Assembly: GCF_003173715.1 (NCBI RefSeq)
Contig: NZ_CP029550.1
Span: 5,503,501 to 5,567,500 of the forward strand
Direction of reading: 5' to 3'
Length of the DNA stretch: 64,000 nt
DNA from: Methylobacterium durans
GTDB lineage: Bacteria > Pseudomonadota > Alphaproteobacteria > Rhizobiales > Beijerinckiaceae
Numbering within the stretch: position 1 is the first letter of the stretch; every line of letters begins with the position of its first letter. Positions 27,215 to 35,928 of this stretch are shown here, piece after piece. Under the pieces are notes generated by a model. It made no database searches. It saw nothing but the letters and a program-made list of their open reading frames with translations, and was not told the DNA's origin. A program made the translations under genes and the position numbers.

Positions 27215-28285
27215 ATGCGTCATGAGTTCGAATCGCGTCCCGCCTCCGAGTCGGTCTGGCTCAAGAGCTGGCATCCCCGCAGCGCCGACGCCGTCGAGGC
27301 CCCGCACTGCCCCGTCGAACCCCGGACGGCAGTGGAGCGCCCGAGCCTCGCGGAGGGCGGGAACACCGATTCGACGGAGATCGATGCGGCCTTCCTGGAA
27401 GCCGTCTCGCGCGGCCTGTCGCTGCCCGAGAAGGCGCTGGCGCCGGCCTGCCTCTGGGACGAGACCGGGGCGGACCTGCTGGCGCGGGCCGCCGAGGATC
27501 CGGATTGCTACCCCGCCTCCCGCGAGGCCGGGCTTCTGGGCGAGGTGGCGGCGGAGGTCGCGACCCTGGTCGGGCCCGAGCCCCGGGTCCTCGTCTTCGG
27601 GGCCGCCCCGGCGGGTGGACTCGACGCGCTGCTGACGGCCCTCGACCGGCCGCACCCGCCGGAGATCCTGCCCCTCGACGGGGCGGCGCCCCGTCCGGAC
27701 GGGGACGGAGCGCGCCCGGAGGCGCTGCTCGGCGCCTGCCTCGGCGCCACCGCGGGCAGCCTCGCCCCCGCCGACCTCGTCGCCGTCCTCGAACGGGCCC
27801 GCGCGATCCTCGGGCGCGGCTGGCTCCTCGTCGGCACGGACCCGAACGGCGACACGGAGAGCCTGCTGCGCGCCCACGCGGACGACGGCGGGCTGATGGC
27901 CGCCTTCCACCTCAATGTGCTCCATCGCCTCGCCCGCGCCAACGGCGACGCGACGCCGGACCGGCCCTCGGAGGCGGGTGCGCAGGCGGGTACGGACGCG
28001 GCCGCCGCGCCGCTCGGACCGGAGGATTTCCGGCACGAGGCGCGGGTGCGGCTCGATCCGTTCCGGGTCGAGACCCATCTGGTCGCCGAGCGGGCGGGCA
28101 CGCTCCGGGTCGGCGACGAGACCATCCCCTTCGCCCACGGGGAGAGCGTGCGCACGGGCTGCGCCTACCGCTACGCGCCGGGCGTGTTCCAGGAACTCGC
28201 GGCCGATGCGGGCTGGGAGCCCGTGCGCTGCTGGCTCGACCCGGACGGGTTGTTCAGCCTGCACCTACTGCGGGGCGAAGCTTAA
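27215..28285 (+). CDS. Divergent EgtD-like methyltransferase-fold protein
   Basis: This 356-residue protein has a 55-residue N-terminal extension, then a Methyltransf_33 (EgtD/histidine N-alpha-methyltransferase) pattern: FLEAVSRGLSLPEKALAPAC, LWDETGADLLARAAEDPDCY, and late LLVGTDPNGDTESLLRAHAD with MAAFHLNVLHRLARANGD. The SAM-binding glycine loop is eroded (VFGAAPAGG instead of an ELGSGSS-like loop). The middle region that normally holds the second SAM motif and the substrate site is much shortened. It may be catalytically dead or have a new role. No ergothioneine gene is nearby. Confidence 0.65.
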   Translation: MRHEFESRPASESVWLKSWHPRSADAVEAPHCPVEPRTAVERPSLAEGGNTDSTEIDAAFLEAVSRGLSLPEKALAPACLWDETGADLLARAAEDPDCYPASREAGLLGEVAAEVATLVGPEPRVLVFGAAPAGGLDALLTALDRPHPPEILPLDGAAPRPDGDGARPEALLGACLGATAGSLAPADLVAVLERARAILGRGWLLVGTDPNGDTESLLRAHADDGGLMAAFHLNVLHRLARANGDATPDRPSEAGAQAGTDAAAAPLGPEDFRHEARVRLDPFRVETHLVAERAGTLRVGDETIPFAHGESVRTGCAYRYAPGVFQELAADAGWEPVRCWLDPDGLFSLHLLRGEA

Positions 28286-28399
28286 GCACTGGCCGGATCC
28301 TTGCAACGACGGCCGCACGCCGCCCCGGGAGGGCGGCGGGCGCCGCGCGGTCGCGCCGCGACGGGTCCGGCTCAGTGACGAACCAGCACCGGGAGATGA

Positions 28400-28672
28400 A
28401 TGGGCATGTCCGACGCGGAGGGACCGTTCCTGTCCTACAGCCTCTTCGCGAAGGAGCCGGATGGCGGCCTCTGCTGCGCCGTGCGCCAGGACCAGCCCGT
28501 GCCCGACTTCATCGAGGGCTGGTCCTACGCGGGCACGATCGCGGACGCGCGGGAGGCGCCGCCGGACTTCCGGCCCCGCGCCGCGCAGGCCGCAACCAGC
28601 CTGACCGGCTACTACCTGTTCCTCAGCCTGCGCCCGCGGCGCGGGGCCGGCGACGCGCCGGCCCGGGCCTGA
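28400..28672 (+). CDS. Small CAVRQD-family hypothetical protein (copy 1)
   Basis: This 90-residue protein has GGGAG upstream; M3 at 28406 is an alternative start. It shares CAVRQDxPVPxF and LTGYYLF with the small gene at 54433-54666, so the two are paralogs. Central features are SYSLFAKEPDGGLCC and GWSYAGTIADAREAPPDF. No known domain is recognised. It sits after the EgtD-like gene with a 114-bp gap. Confidence 0.7.
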   Translation: MGMSDAEGPFLSYSLFAKEPDGGLCCAVRQDQPVPDFIEGWSYAGTIADAREAPPDFRPRAAQAATSLTGYYLFLSLRPRRGAGDAPARA

Positions 28673-28680
28673 TCACCGCC

Positions 28681-29169
28681 TCAGCCGGCCGAGGGGGCGA
28701 GGATGAGCTTGCCCCTGAAGGGCGCGTCCTGGTTCTGCACGCTGGTGCAGGCATAGGGGTACTCCCCGGCCGCGAGCGTCTTCAGCTTGAGCGTGCCCTT
28801 GCCGCCCTGCTTCACGAGGTAGCCCTCGTTGCTCATCACGTGGACGAGGTCGCCGTCGGCGTGCAGCACGTTGCGGTTCTCGAACTGTCCCGGCGCCGTC
28901 AGCGTCACCGGCCGGTCGGCCCGGTTGATCACCCGCAGCTCCACGTTGGTCTGCGCGGGCAGGCGCAGCTCCGCGGGGCTGCAGCGGGGCTTGTCGCCGT
29001 CGAGCTCGACCGTCAGCTCGACGGGCGGCACCGCGGCGCCGGATTTCGAGGGCGGGGAGGGCTTCTCCTCGGCGAGGGCGAGGTTCGCGGCGAGGCCGGC
29101 AGCGAGGAGCATCGGGGCGGCGAGGGCGGCCGGGAGCAGGGCGGCCCGGCGGCTGGAGCGTAGCGTCAT
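28681..29169 (-). CDS. Exported cupredoxin-like protein
   Basis: This 162-residue protein has a signal peptide (AALAAPMLLAAGLAANLALA) and a Greek-key pattern like cupredoxin_1/EfeO-type domains: LRLPAQTNVELRVINRADR, the mid-domain HADGDLVHVMSNEGY and AAGEYPYACTSVQ. A conventional C-x-n-H-x-n-M copper site is not complete: one Cys is present in the final loop but the usual following His is not seen. Copper binding is therefore unproven. It is convergent with the small gene at 28400 and divergent from the diheme cytochrome gene. Confidence 0.65.
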   Translation of the reverse strand: MTLRSSRRAALLPAALAAPMLLAAGLAANLALAEEKPSPPSKSGAAVPPVELTVELDGDKPRCSPAELRLPAQTNVELRVINRADRPVTLTAPGQFENRNVLHADGDLVHVMSNEGYLVKQGGKGTLKLKTLAAGEYPYACTSVQNQDAPFRGKLILAPSAG

Positions 29170-29379
29170 GGGGCTTCTTCGACTCCGTCGAGAGGTATCG
29201 GGCGAGGGGCATCGGGGCGGATGGCCCGCCTCGAACTACCGGCCTGCCGGGCGCGATGTTCCGGCCGCGCGGCAGAGCGTCGCCGGGTGCCGCCGCGGCC
29301 CGAACCGGCGGCGGCCTGAACCATCGCGGGCCACCCGGTGTTGTGCCCGGCAATCCCGCACCGGAGCACGCCGCACCCG

Positions 29380-31278
29380 ATGGGCTCGTCCCGCCGCCTC
29401 CTCGCCGCCGCCGGCATCCTGATCGCCGCCGGCGGCCTCGCGGCCGCGCTCGGCCGGTTCAGCCACGCCCCGATGCCGGACGAGGCCGACCTCGCCAACC
29501 CCCAGCGAAACGCTGAGCCAGCCGCCTACGACGTGCTCGGCCGCGCCGCCGCCGCGCCCGAGCCCGGCGCCGTGCGGATCGACGACGCCCTGTTCCGGCG
29601 CGGGCGAGAGGCCTTCTATCGCGAGACCTTCGGCAACGAGGTCTTCCTCACCGACGTGATGGGCATGCTCGACGGGGCGCTCAGCCTCTACGAGGTCTCG
29701 CGCGCGCTCACCCTGCTGGCGGGGCGGGGCACCGCGAATCTCGAGGTGCGCGTCGCCCGGCCGGTCACGGTCGCCGGCCGGACCTACCAGGTGGGCGAGC
29801 TGATCCCGACCGGCCTCGACGTCGCGAGGGGCAGCCTGTTCCCCCTCGGCATCCGGACCTTCTACGACCGCGGCCACGTGCGCATGGGCATCACCTGCGC
29901 CCTCTGCCACGCGGCCTTCGACCCGGGCACCGGCAAGGTCGTGGAGGGCGCTCCGAACCGCGATCTCAATGTCGGCCTGATGATGGCGCTGGCCTCGAAC
30001 ACCACCGCCTACTACATGCACGGCTCGACGCCCTCCCTCGACCCGTTCCGGACCGACCCGAACCGCACCGTGGCGACCCGCGGCGGAGGCCGGGAGCGCC
30101 TGCCGGACCCGGAGGCGCTGGAGGCCGCCGCCAAGGTGCAGGCGGCGAGCTGGCCGCCCGGCAGCTTCGATTCCTCGCCCGACCTCGTCACCAACCCGAC
30201 CTCGATCCCGTCGAGCTTCACCGCCGACGGGCATCCCTACGGCTGGAGCGGGCATGCCGGGCTCGGCCCCTTCCGCGGCCTCTCGGCGCTGAACAACAAC
30301 GTCCACGCCCTGAACTCCGACACGACCGCCCAGGCCGAGGCCGCGCCCTTCCTGTTCGGCCTCGATCCGGAGGTCTATCTCGGCACGCTCCTGCAGCGGG
30401 CCCCGTCCCCGAGCTTCCGCTTCGATCCGCAGGACGGACGGACGCCGTCGCAGGTCCTCAAGGCCACCGACCCGACCCCGGACGCGCCGGGGCTGAACAG
30501 CTACGCCGTCCTCCCGAGCTTTCCGAACGCCAACTACGTGACCACGAACGGGCTCGTCGCGACGAGCCCCGGCGAGCCCGTCGGCTACGCCAACGACGCC
30601 ATGTCGGCCTTCCAGAATGCCCTGCGCGCGCCGTTCCGGCCGGCGCCGCCGGAGATCCTCGCGACGGGACGGCAGGTGTTCGAGCGGGCGGGCTGCGCCG
30701 GCTGCCATTCCGGGCCGGCCTACACCGACCACCGGGTGATCCCGGCGCCCGAGATCGGCACCGAGCCGAGCCGGGCCCGCTCCTTCGCCAGGACCGAGGC
30801 GACCCTCCGGCCGCCCGACCTCTACGCCGCGGGCACCCCCTTTCCGGTGCCGGCGGGCACCGTGACGCTGCCGGTGCCGCTGACGGACGCGGCGCGGGCG
30901 CAGGTGCAGCTCGCCTGGGCGCAGGCGGGCACGCCGGGCGGCTACAAGGTGCCGAACCTGATCGGCCTCGCCGAATCCGCCCCCTACCTCCACGACGGCG
31001 GCGTCGCGGTCGGCCCCGGACCCGCGCACGCGCCGGGCATCGGGCCGCTCCTCGACCCGGCGGCCGGGGCGGATCCGGCCGAGAGCCTGCGCGCGCTGGT
31101 GGACCGGGACCTGCGGGCGAAGGTGATCGCGGCCAACCGCGCCGACCCGCGCGCGGCGACCGCCCGCGTCACGGGCGAGGGCCACGCCTACTGGGCGGAC
31201 GCGCCAGGGGGCGTCGCTCCGGCGGAGCAGGCGGCGCTCGTCCAGTACCTGCTCTCCCTCGACGGGCCGGCCCGCTGA
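29380..31278 (+). CDS. Exported diheme c-type cytochrome
   Basis: This 632-residue protein has an N-terminal hydrophobic signal or anchor (LLAAAGILIAAGGLAAALG) and two heme c motifs, CALCH at residue 173 and CAGCH at residue 439. KVPNLIGLAESAPYLHDGG near the end is the C-terminal heme-domain pattern of cytochrome c peroxidase/MauG-type proteins. The large size and wide heme spacing differ from ordinary 330-residue CcpA and recall larger diheme oxygenase-like proteins such as RoxA, so the reaction is open. The M at 29380 avoids a Cys/His/Pro-rich leader. It diverges from the cupredoxin-like gene; a periplasmic redox pair is possible. Confidence 0.8.
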   Translation: MGSSRRLLAAAGILIAAGGLAAALGRFSHAPMPDEADLANPQRNAEPAAYDVLGRAAAAPEPGAVRIDDALFRRGREAFYRETFGNEVFLTDVMGMLDGALSLYEVSRALTLLAGRGTANLEVRVARPVTVAGRTYQVGELIPTGLDVARGSLFPLGIRTFYDRGHVRMGITCALCHAAFDPGTGKVVEGAPNRDLNVGLMMALASNTTAYYMHGSTPSLDPFRTDPNRTVATRGGGRERLPDPEALEAAAKVQAASWPPGSFDSSPDLVTNPTSIPSSFTADGHPYGWSGHAGLGPFRGLSALNNNVHALNSDTTAQAEAAPFLFGLDPEVYLGTLLQRAPSPSFRFDPQDGRTPSQVLKATDPTPDAPGLNSYAVLPSFPNANYVTTNGLVATSPGEPVGYANDAMSAFQNALRAPFRPAPPEILATGRQVFERAGCAGCHSGPAYTDHRVIPAPEIGTEPSRARSFARTEATLRPPDLYAAGTPFPVPAGTVTLPVPLTDAARAQVQLAWAQAGTPGGYKVPNLIGLAESAPYLHDGGVAVGPGPAHAPGIGPLLDPAAGADPAESLRALVDRDLRAKVIAANRADPRAATARVTGEGHAYWADAPGGVAPAEQAALVQYLLSLDGPAR

Positions 31279-31442
31279 GGGAAACGGGGCGGGCGGCAGC
31301 GTCCGGCCCCGTGCGCGGTGGGCGGACCGCCCGAACCGGCACGAACGATGCGTGGCCGCCAGGACGACCCCGGGACTCGCTCCTTCCGCCGGTCGCGGGC
31401 TCTCCGGCCAGCTCCCCCGGCCGCGGCAGGTGTCAACGCAGC

Positions 31443-32624
31443 ATGGCCGGCGGACCTTTGCGCATCGCGATCCTGGCAACCTCGACGAGCCCGCGGGGCA
31501 GCGTCGCCCACGCGCTGGCGGTCGGGGAGGCCCTGTGCGACCTCGGGCACGAGGCGGTGGTGCACGCCCCCGACCCCACGGGCCGGGGCTTCTACCGGGA
31601 CGCCCGCTGCCCCGTCGTCTCCGTGGCGGCGCGGCCGGTCGGCGGCTCGACCGCTGACCTGGTGCGGGCCCGGATCGAGGAGACCCTGCGCCACTTCGCG
31701 ACGCCCGCGGCCTGCGATTTCGACGTGTTCCACGCCCAGTGCGGCATCGGCGGCAACGCGCTCGCCACCCTGAGCCGTCGCCGGCTGGTGCACGGCTTCG
31801 TGCGCACCGTCCACGATCTCGAGACCTTCGCCGATCCGCAGTTCGCCTACTGGCAGGACCGGGCCATCTACGACGCGAACCGCCTGCTCTGCGTCGGCCG
31901 GGCCGCGGCCGAGGCGCTCGCGCGCGATCACGGCGTCGCGGCGCAGGTGGTCGGCAACGGCGTCGACCAGACCCGGTTCCGGCCCGAGCCCGCCCCCGGG
32001 GACGCGGCGCTGCGCCTGCGCTGGGGCCTCGGGGCGGGCCCCGTCGTGCTCTGCCTCGGGGGCTTCGAGGAGCGGCGGAATGCGCTCGGGGTGATCGAGG
32101 CCTTCCATTGCCTGCGGCGTGATCGGCCGCAGGCGCAGCTCCTCGTCGTCGGCGGCGGCTCGATCCTGGACCATTCCGGCTACCAGGCCCGCTGCCGCGC
32201 CGCCCTCGACCGGGCGGGGCTGGACGTCGGCATCGGCCGGGCCGTGATCCAGGCGGGGCTCGTGCCGCAGGACGCGATGCCGGGCCTCTATCGCCTCGCG
32301 GACCTCCTCGCCGCGCCGGCCCTGCGGGGCGGCTTCGGCCCGGGCGTGCTCGAGGCGATGGCCTGCGGCACGCCGGTCGTCGGCGCGGCCCGCGCGCCCT
32401 TCAGCGACGTCCTCGCCCCCACCGACGCCCTCCTCGTCGACCCGGAGGATGCCGGGGCGCTCGCGGACGCCTTCCGGGCCGCCCTCGCCCCGGCCGAGGC
32501 GGAGCGGCTCGCGGCGGCGGGGCGCCGGGTCGCGGCGCGGCACGGCTGGGCGGCCTGCGCGAGCCGCCATCTCGGCGCCTACCAAGCCTGCTCGCGCCGC
32601 AACCGCGCCACCGCCGACGCCTGA
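31443..32624 (+). CDS. MSMEG_0565-type glycosyltransferase family 4
   Basis: This 393-residue GT-B glycosyltransferase opens with LRIAILATSTSPRGSVAHAL and HAPDPTGRGFYRD, the pattern of the MSMEG_0565 family. It has GNGVDQTRFRPE between the domains and the nucleotide-sugar end motif GGFGPGVLEAMACGTPVVG. In other genomes this family sits in a conserved metabolic cluster with a nitrilase and a radical SAM gene. None of those partners is seen here, so the gene is isolated. Confidence 0.82.
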   Translation: MAGGPLRIAILATSTSPRGSVAHALAVGEALCDLGHEAVVHAPDPTGRGFYRDARCPVVSVAARPVGGSTADLVRARIEETLRHFATPAACDFDVFHAQCGIGGNALATLSRRRLVHGFVRTVHDLETFADPQFAYWQDRAIYDANRLLCVGRAAAEALARDHGVAAQVVGNGVDQTRFRPEPAPGDAALRLRWGLGAGPVVLCLGGFEERRNALGVIEAFHCLRRDRPQAQLLVVGGGSILDHSGYQARCRAALDRAGLDVGIGRAVIQAGLVPQDAMPGLYRLADLLAAPALRGGFGPGVLEAMACGTPVVGAARAPFSDVLAPTDALLVDPEDAGALADAFRAALAPAEAERLAAAGRRVAARHGWAACASRHLGAYQACSRRNRATADA

Positions 32625-32799
32625 GCGGCGCCGACCCTCCGCCCCTTCGGTCGCGATCCGGACCCGCCGACGACGGGCGTCGCGTGCGCGGCGGCCCCGA
32701 GCGTGACAGAATGCGGGCAGAACCGGCACCCGCGGCGCCCCCGTGCGTTGGCGGGGCGTTGCCGCCACGGCCGATGGACAGGACAGGAGACGAACGGGA

Positions 32800-34382
32800 A
32801 TGAGCGAACCCCGCGAGACCGAGCTGAAGCTCGAATGCGATCGGCTCGACCTCGCCGCCCTCGGGGGCCACCCGCTTCTGCAGGAGGAGGGGATGGGAAG
32901 GAGGACGCGCAGGGGAACGGACAGGGTGAGCCCGAGGCCGTCCTCTCGACCTATTTCGACACGCCGGATGAGGCCCTGCGGGCGGCGGGCCTGACCTTGC
33001 GCGTGCGCCGCCGGGGGGAGGCGCGCCTCCAGACCGTGAAGGCGGAGGCGGGAGCGGGGGCCGCCGGCCTGTTCGACCGGCCGGAATGGGAGGTGGCGAT
33101 CACGGGCGACGCGCCCGATCCGGCGGCCTTCGCCGACACGCCGGTGCCCCGGATCCTCAAGGACGCGAAGGACGCGACCCTGGAGCCCCGCTTCACCACG
33201 GTGGTGATGCGCACGGAGCGGACCGTCCCCTACGGCGCCTCGCGCATCCGCGCCACCCTCGACGAGGGGCGCGTCGAGACCCAGGCGGGCGACGCGGCGC
33301 TGTGCGAGCTGGAGCTCGAACTCGAATCGGGCACGCCCGCCGACCTCTTCGCCCTCGCCCAGGCGCTCGCCGAGACGGTGCCGCTCCATCTCGGCGCCCT
33401 CTCGAAGAGCGAGCGCGGCTTCGCTCTGCGGGACGGGCGGCTCGGGCTGCCCAGCAAGGCGGGATCGGTGGTGCTGCCCGAGGATGCGAGCGCGGGCGAC
33501 GCCTTCCGCCGCATCGCCATGGCCTGCCTGCGCCACCTGCGTCTCAACGAGGCGGTGTTCCTGGCGGGCCGCGACCCGGAGGCCCTCCACCAGATCCGCG
33601 TGGCGCTGCGGCGGCTGCGCTCGGCCTTCAGCCTGTTCAAGCCGGTCCTCGCGCACGACCCCCGCGCCGCGAGCCTCGCCGAGGCGATCAAGGGGGCGAC
33701 CGAGCCGTTCGGCCGGGCGCGCAATCTCGACGTCTTCCTGGAGACGACGCTGCCCGAAGAGCGGGCGCGCCGCCCGGACGAGCCGGGCCTCGAGGAGCTG
33801 GCGGCCCGCCTCGCCACCGAGCGCGACCGGGCCCACGAGACGGTCTCGACGATCCTGACCTCGCCGGAATGGCGCGGCCTCCTCCTCGACCTGCTCGCCT
33901 GGCTCCACACCGGACCCTGGCTCGGCGAGGGGGCCGACCCCGCCCGCGACGCACCGGCCCGCGACTTCGCCGCCGCCGTGCTGGGCCGGTTCCGCAAGCG
34001 GGTGCGCAAGCGCGGCCGCCACCTCGCCAAGCTCGACCCGGAGGCGCGCCACCGGGTGCGCATCGCGGGCAAGAAGCTGCGCTACGGCGCCGATTTCTTC
34101 GCCTCGCTGTTTCCGGACAAGACGGCGCGCAAGCGCCACAAGGCCTTCGCGGCGGCCCTCTCGGACCTGCAGGACCACCTCGGCGCCCTGAACGACCTCG
34201 CGACCGCCCATGCGGTGATGGCGAGCCTCGCCGAAGGGCCGCCCGGGACGGCGGCGAGCGGGCCGGCCCTGTTCGCCGCGGGGCTCACCGCGGCCGACAA
34301 CGAGGCGCGCACGCGCGACCTGCTCGCGGCCGCCGACGAGGCCCACGGGGACTTGGTCGACGCGAAGCCGTTCTGGCGCTGA
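32800..34382 (+). pseudogene. CYTH-CHAD protein, frameshifted
   Basis: The gene starts MSEPRETELKLECD, which contains the CYTH ExExK motif, breaks frame near a run of four G (about 32890-32893), and continues as EAVLSTYFDTPDEALRAAGL and LTLRVRRRGE. One extra G would join HPLLQEE to GDGKEDAQGNGQ and give one protein of 527 residues. The CHAD domain (from about 33500; LRHLRLNEAVFLAGRDPEAL, HQIRVALRRLRSAFSL, HRVRIAGKKLRYGADFF) is intact. CYTH-CHAD proteins hydrolyse or bind polyphosphate/triphosphates. The break may be real or a base-count error. Confidence 0.85.
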
Positions 34383-34389
34383 GCGGCTC

Positions 34390-35226
34390 TCAGCCCTGCG
34401 CCGGCCGGCGCAGGGCGTAGAGGGTGATGGCCGCCGCGTTCGAGACGTTGAGGCTGCGGATCTCCCCCGTGAAGGCGATGCGGGCGAGCACGTCGCAGCA
34501 TTCCCGGGTGCGCTGGCGCAGGCCCTTGCCCTCGGCGCCCAGCACGACGATTGCGGGCCGGCGCGGGCCGACGGCGTCGAGATCGGCCTCGGCCTCGGAA
34601 TCGAGCCCGATCCGAGTGAAGCCCCGCTCGCCGAGCTCGATCAGGGCCTCGGCGAGGTTGCGCACCGTGATCAGCGGCACGTGCTCCAGGCCGCCGGAGG
34701 CGGATTTCGCGAGGACGCCGGTGGCGCTCGGCGAGTGGCGCAGGGTCGTCACGATGCCGGCGACGCCGAAGGCCGCGGCCGTGCGCACGATGGCGCCGAC
34801 ATTGTGGGGATCGGTGATCTGATCGAGGGCGAGGAGCAGAGCGTCCTCGGGCAGGGCGTCGAGGCCCGGCGCGGGCAGGGGATCGACCTCGAGATAGAGG
34901 CCCTGATGGACGGCGTCCGGCCCGAGCAGCGCGTTGATCGCGCTCGGGCGGACGATCTCGGGCACGATCGGCAGGGTGCCCAGCGCCTCGGCGAGGCGCG
35001 CGGCGCCGTTCTCGGTGGCGAGCAACCGGTGCAGCCGCCGCCCGGCATTGCCGAGCGCCTGCACGACCGGATGCCATCCGTAGAGCACGACGGGATCCTC
35101 CGGCCCCCCGCGCGGCCCGCCGGGCGCGGCGCGGCGCTCGCCAGCGCGAAAGCTGCCGGTCCGCGACCGGCCGGGGCCGGACGGCGCGGGGCGGGGACCG
35201 CCGGGTCGATCGCGTCGGATGGTCAT
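34390..35226 (-). CDS. rlmB: 23S rRNA 2'-O-ribose methyltransferase, TrmH/RlmB family
   Basis: This 278-residue SPOUT methyltransferase has a basic N-terminal tail, an L30-like substrate domain (VVLYGWHPVVQALGN; VPEIVRPSAINALLGPDAVH) and the knotted SAM domain (LALDQITDPHNVGAIVRTAA, VLGAEGKGLRQRTRECCD, RSLNVSNAAAITLYAL). It probably methylates G2251 of 23S rRNA. The M at 35226 was chosen over 35316. A 24-bp perfect palindrome (34393-34416) spans its last codons at the junction with the convergent CYTH-CHAD gene. Confidence 0.9.
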   Translation of the reverse strand: MTIRRDRPGGPRPAPSGPGRSRTGSFRAGERRAAPGGPRGGPEDPVVLYGWHPVVQALGNAGRRLHRLLATENGAARLAEALGTLPIVPEIVRPSAINALLGPDAVHQGLYLEVDPLPAPGLDALPEDALLLALDQITDPHNVGAIVRTAAAFGVAGIVTTLRHSPSATGVLAKSASGGLEHVPLITVRNLAEALIELGERGFTRIGLDSEAEADLDAVGPRRPAIVVLGAEGKGLRQRTRECCDVLARIAFTGEIRSLNVSNAAAITLYALRRPAQG

Positions 35227-35382
35227 GCTGCACAGGTCCCCTCGCGGACGCGGTCCCGTCCCGGGCCGGCCGCACGTCGAAGCGTGAGGCGCGACAAACC
35301 GGCCGCGCGGCCGCACGTCAAGCCGCGCGAGGGCCGTTGCCCTCCCAGGCCAAGCCGATTATAGAACGCCTCGCTCGCGCAA

Positions 35383-35458
35383 GCGCCCTTCGTCTAGCGG
35401 TCTAGGACGTCGCCCTTTCACGGCGAAAACACGGGTTCGATTCCCGTAGGGCGCGCCA
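35383..35458 (+). tRNA. tRNA-Glu (TTC)
   Basis: A 76-base cloverleaf with CCA encoded. The acceptor stem GCGCCCT (35383-35389) pairs with AGGGCGC (35448-35454); the anticodon stem TCGCC/GGCGA holds loop CTTTCAC with anticodon TTC at 35417-35419. The T arm is ACGGGTTCGATTCCCGT. An accessory region starts at its 3' end, where tRNA-Glu genes are common integration sites. Confidence 0.96.
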
Positions 35459-35928
35459 CTTCCTAGTTTGGCGCTATTTTCGCGAGCAAAATCAAATTCT
35501 TACTTGGTTTTCTGATTGGGTTGAAAACCTACATTCCAACCCACGGCTCTAACCCATTCGGCCGCGGCGTTTGTGGGCACCGCCGCTGCGTACGATAATA
35601 CGATTAAAGCGATGCGGCGGTGAGATAGGACGAATGCCAATCACATCCTCGGTGGGGGAGTAGGCGTTCAGCCTTGCGGATGCCTTTCGCGCCCCGGTCG
35701 GAGCGGAGGAAGTCGGATGTCTGGCCCCACAGGGGCGCATTCATGGCCCGACATGATGCGCTTAGCCTAAATCGAACGGGCGGGCAGCGGACAAAGGCGG
35801 GCAATACCCGGACTGCCCGCCTCAGGACGTTGGGGGAGCCGGGCGGGCAGCGTGGCAACCCCAAAGGGTTGCCCGCCTGTCCGGCCCCGTGTGTCCCTCC
35901 AGCGGTGGAATTGGGAACCATCTGAGGA
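35459..35928. other. AT-rich intergenic region past tRNA-Glu
   Basis: A 470-bp stretch that starts with AT-rich sequence, in sharp contrast to the region left of the tRNA. No integrase gene, no second copy of the tRNA 3' end and no convincing gene is seen. Confidence 0.5.

Noticed and set aside
31188..34346. 1,052-codon open frame on the minus strand
   Set aside because: It is antisense to the diheme cytochrome, glycosyltransferase and CYTH-CHAD genes. The translation is Arg/Gly/Glu-rich without any domain; long shadow frames are normal at this GC content.
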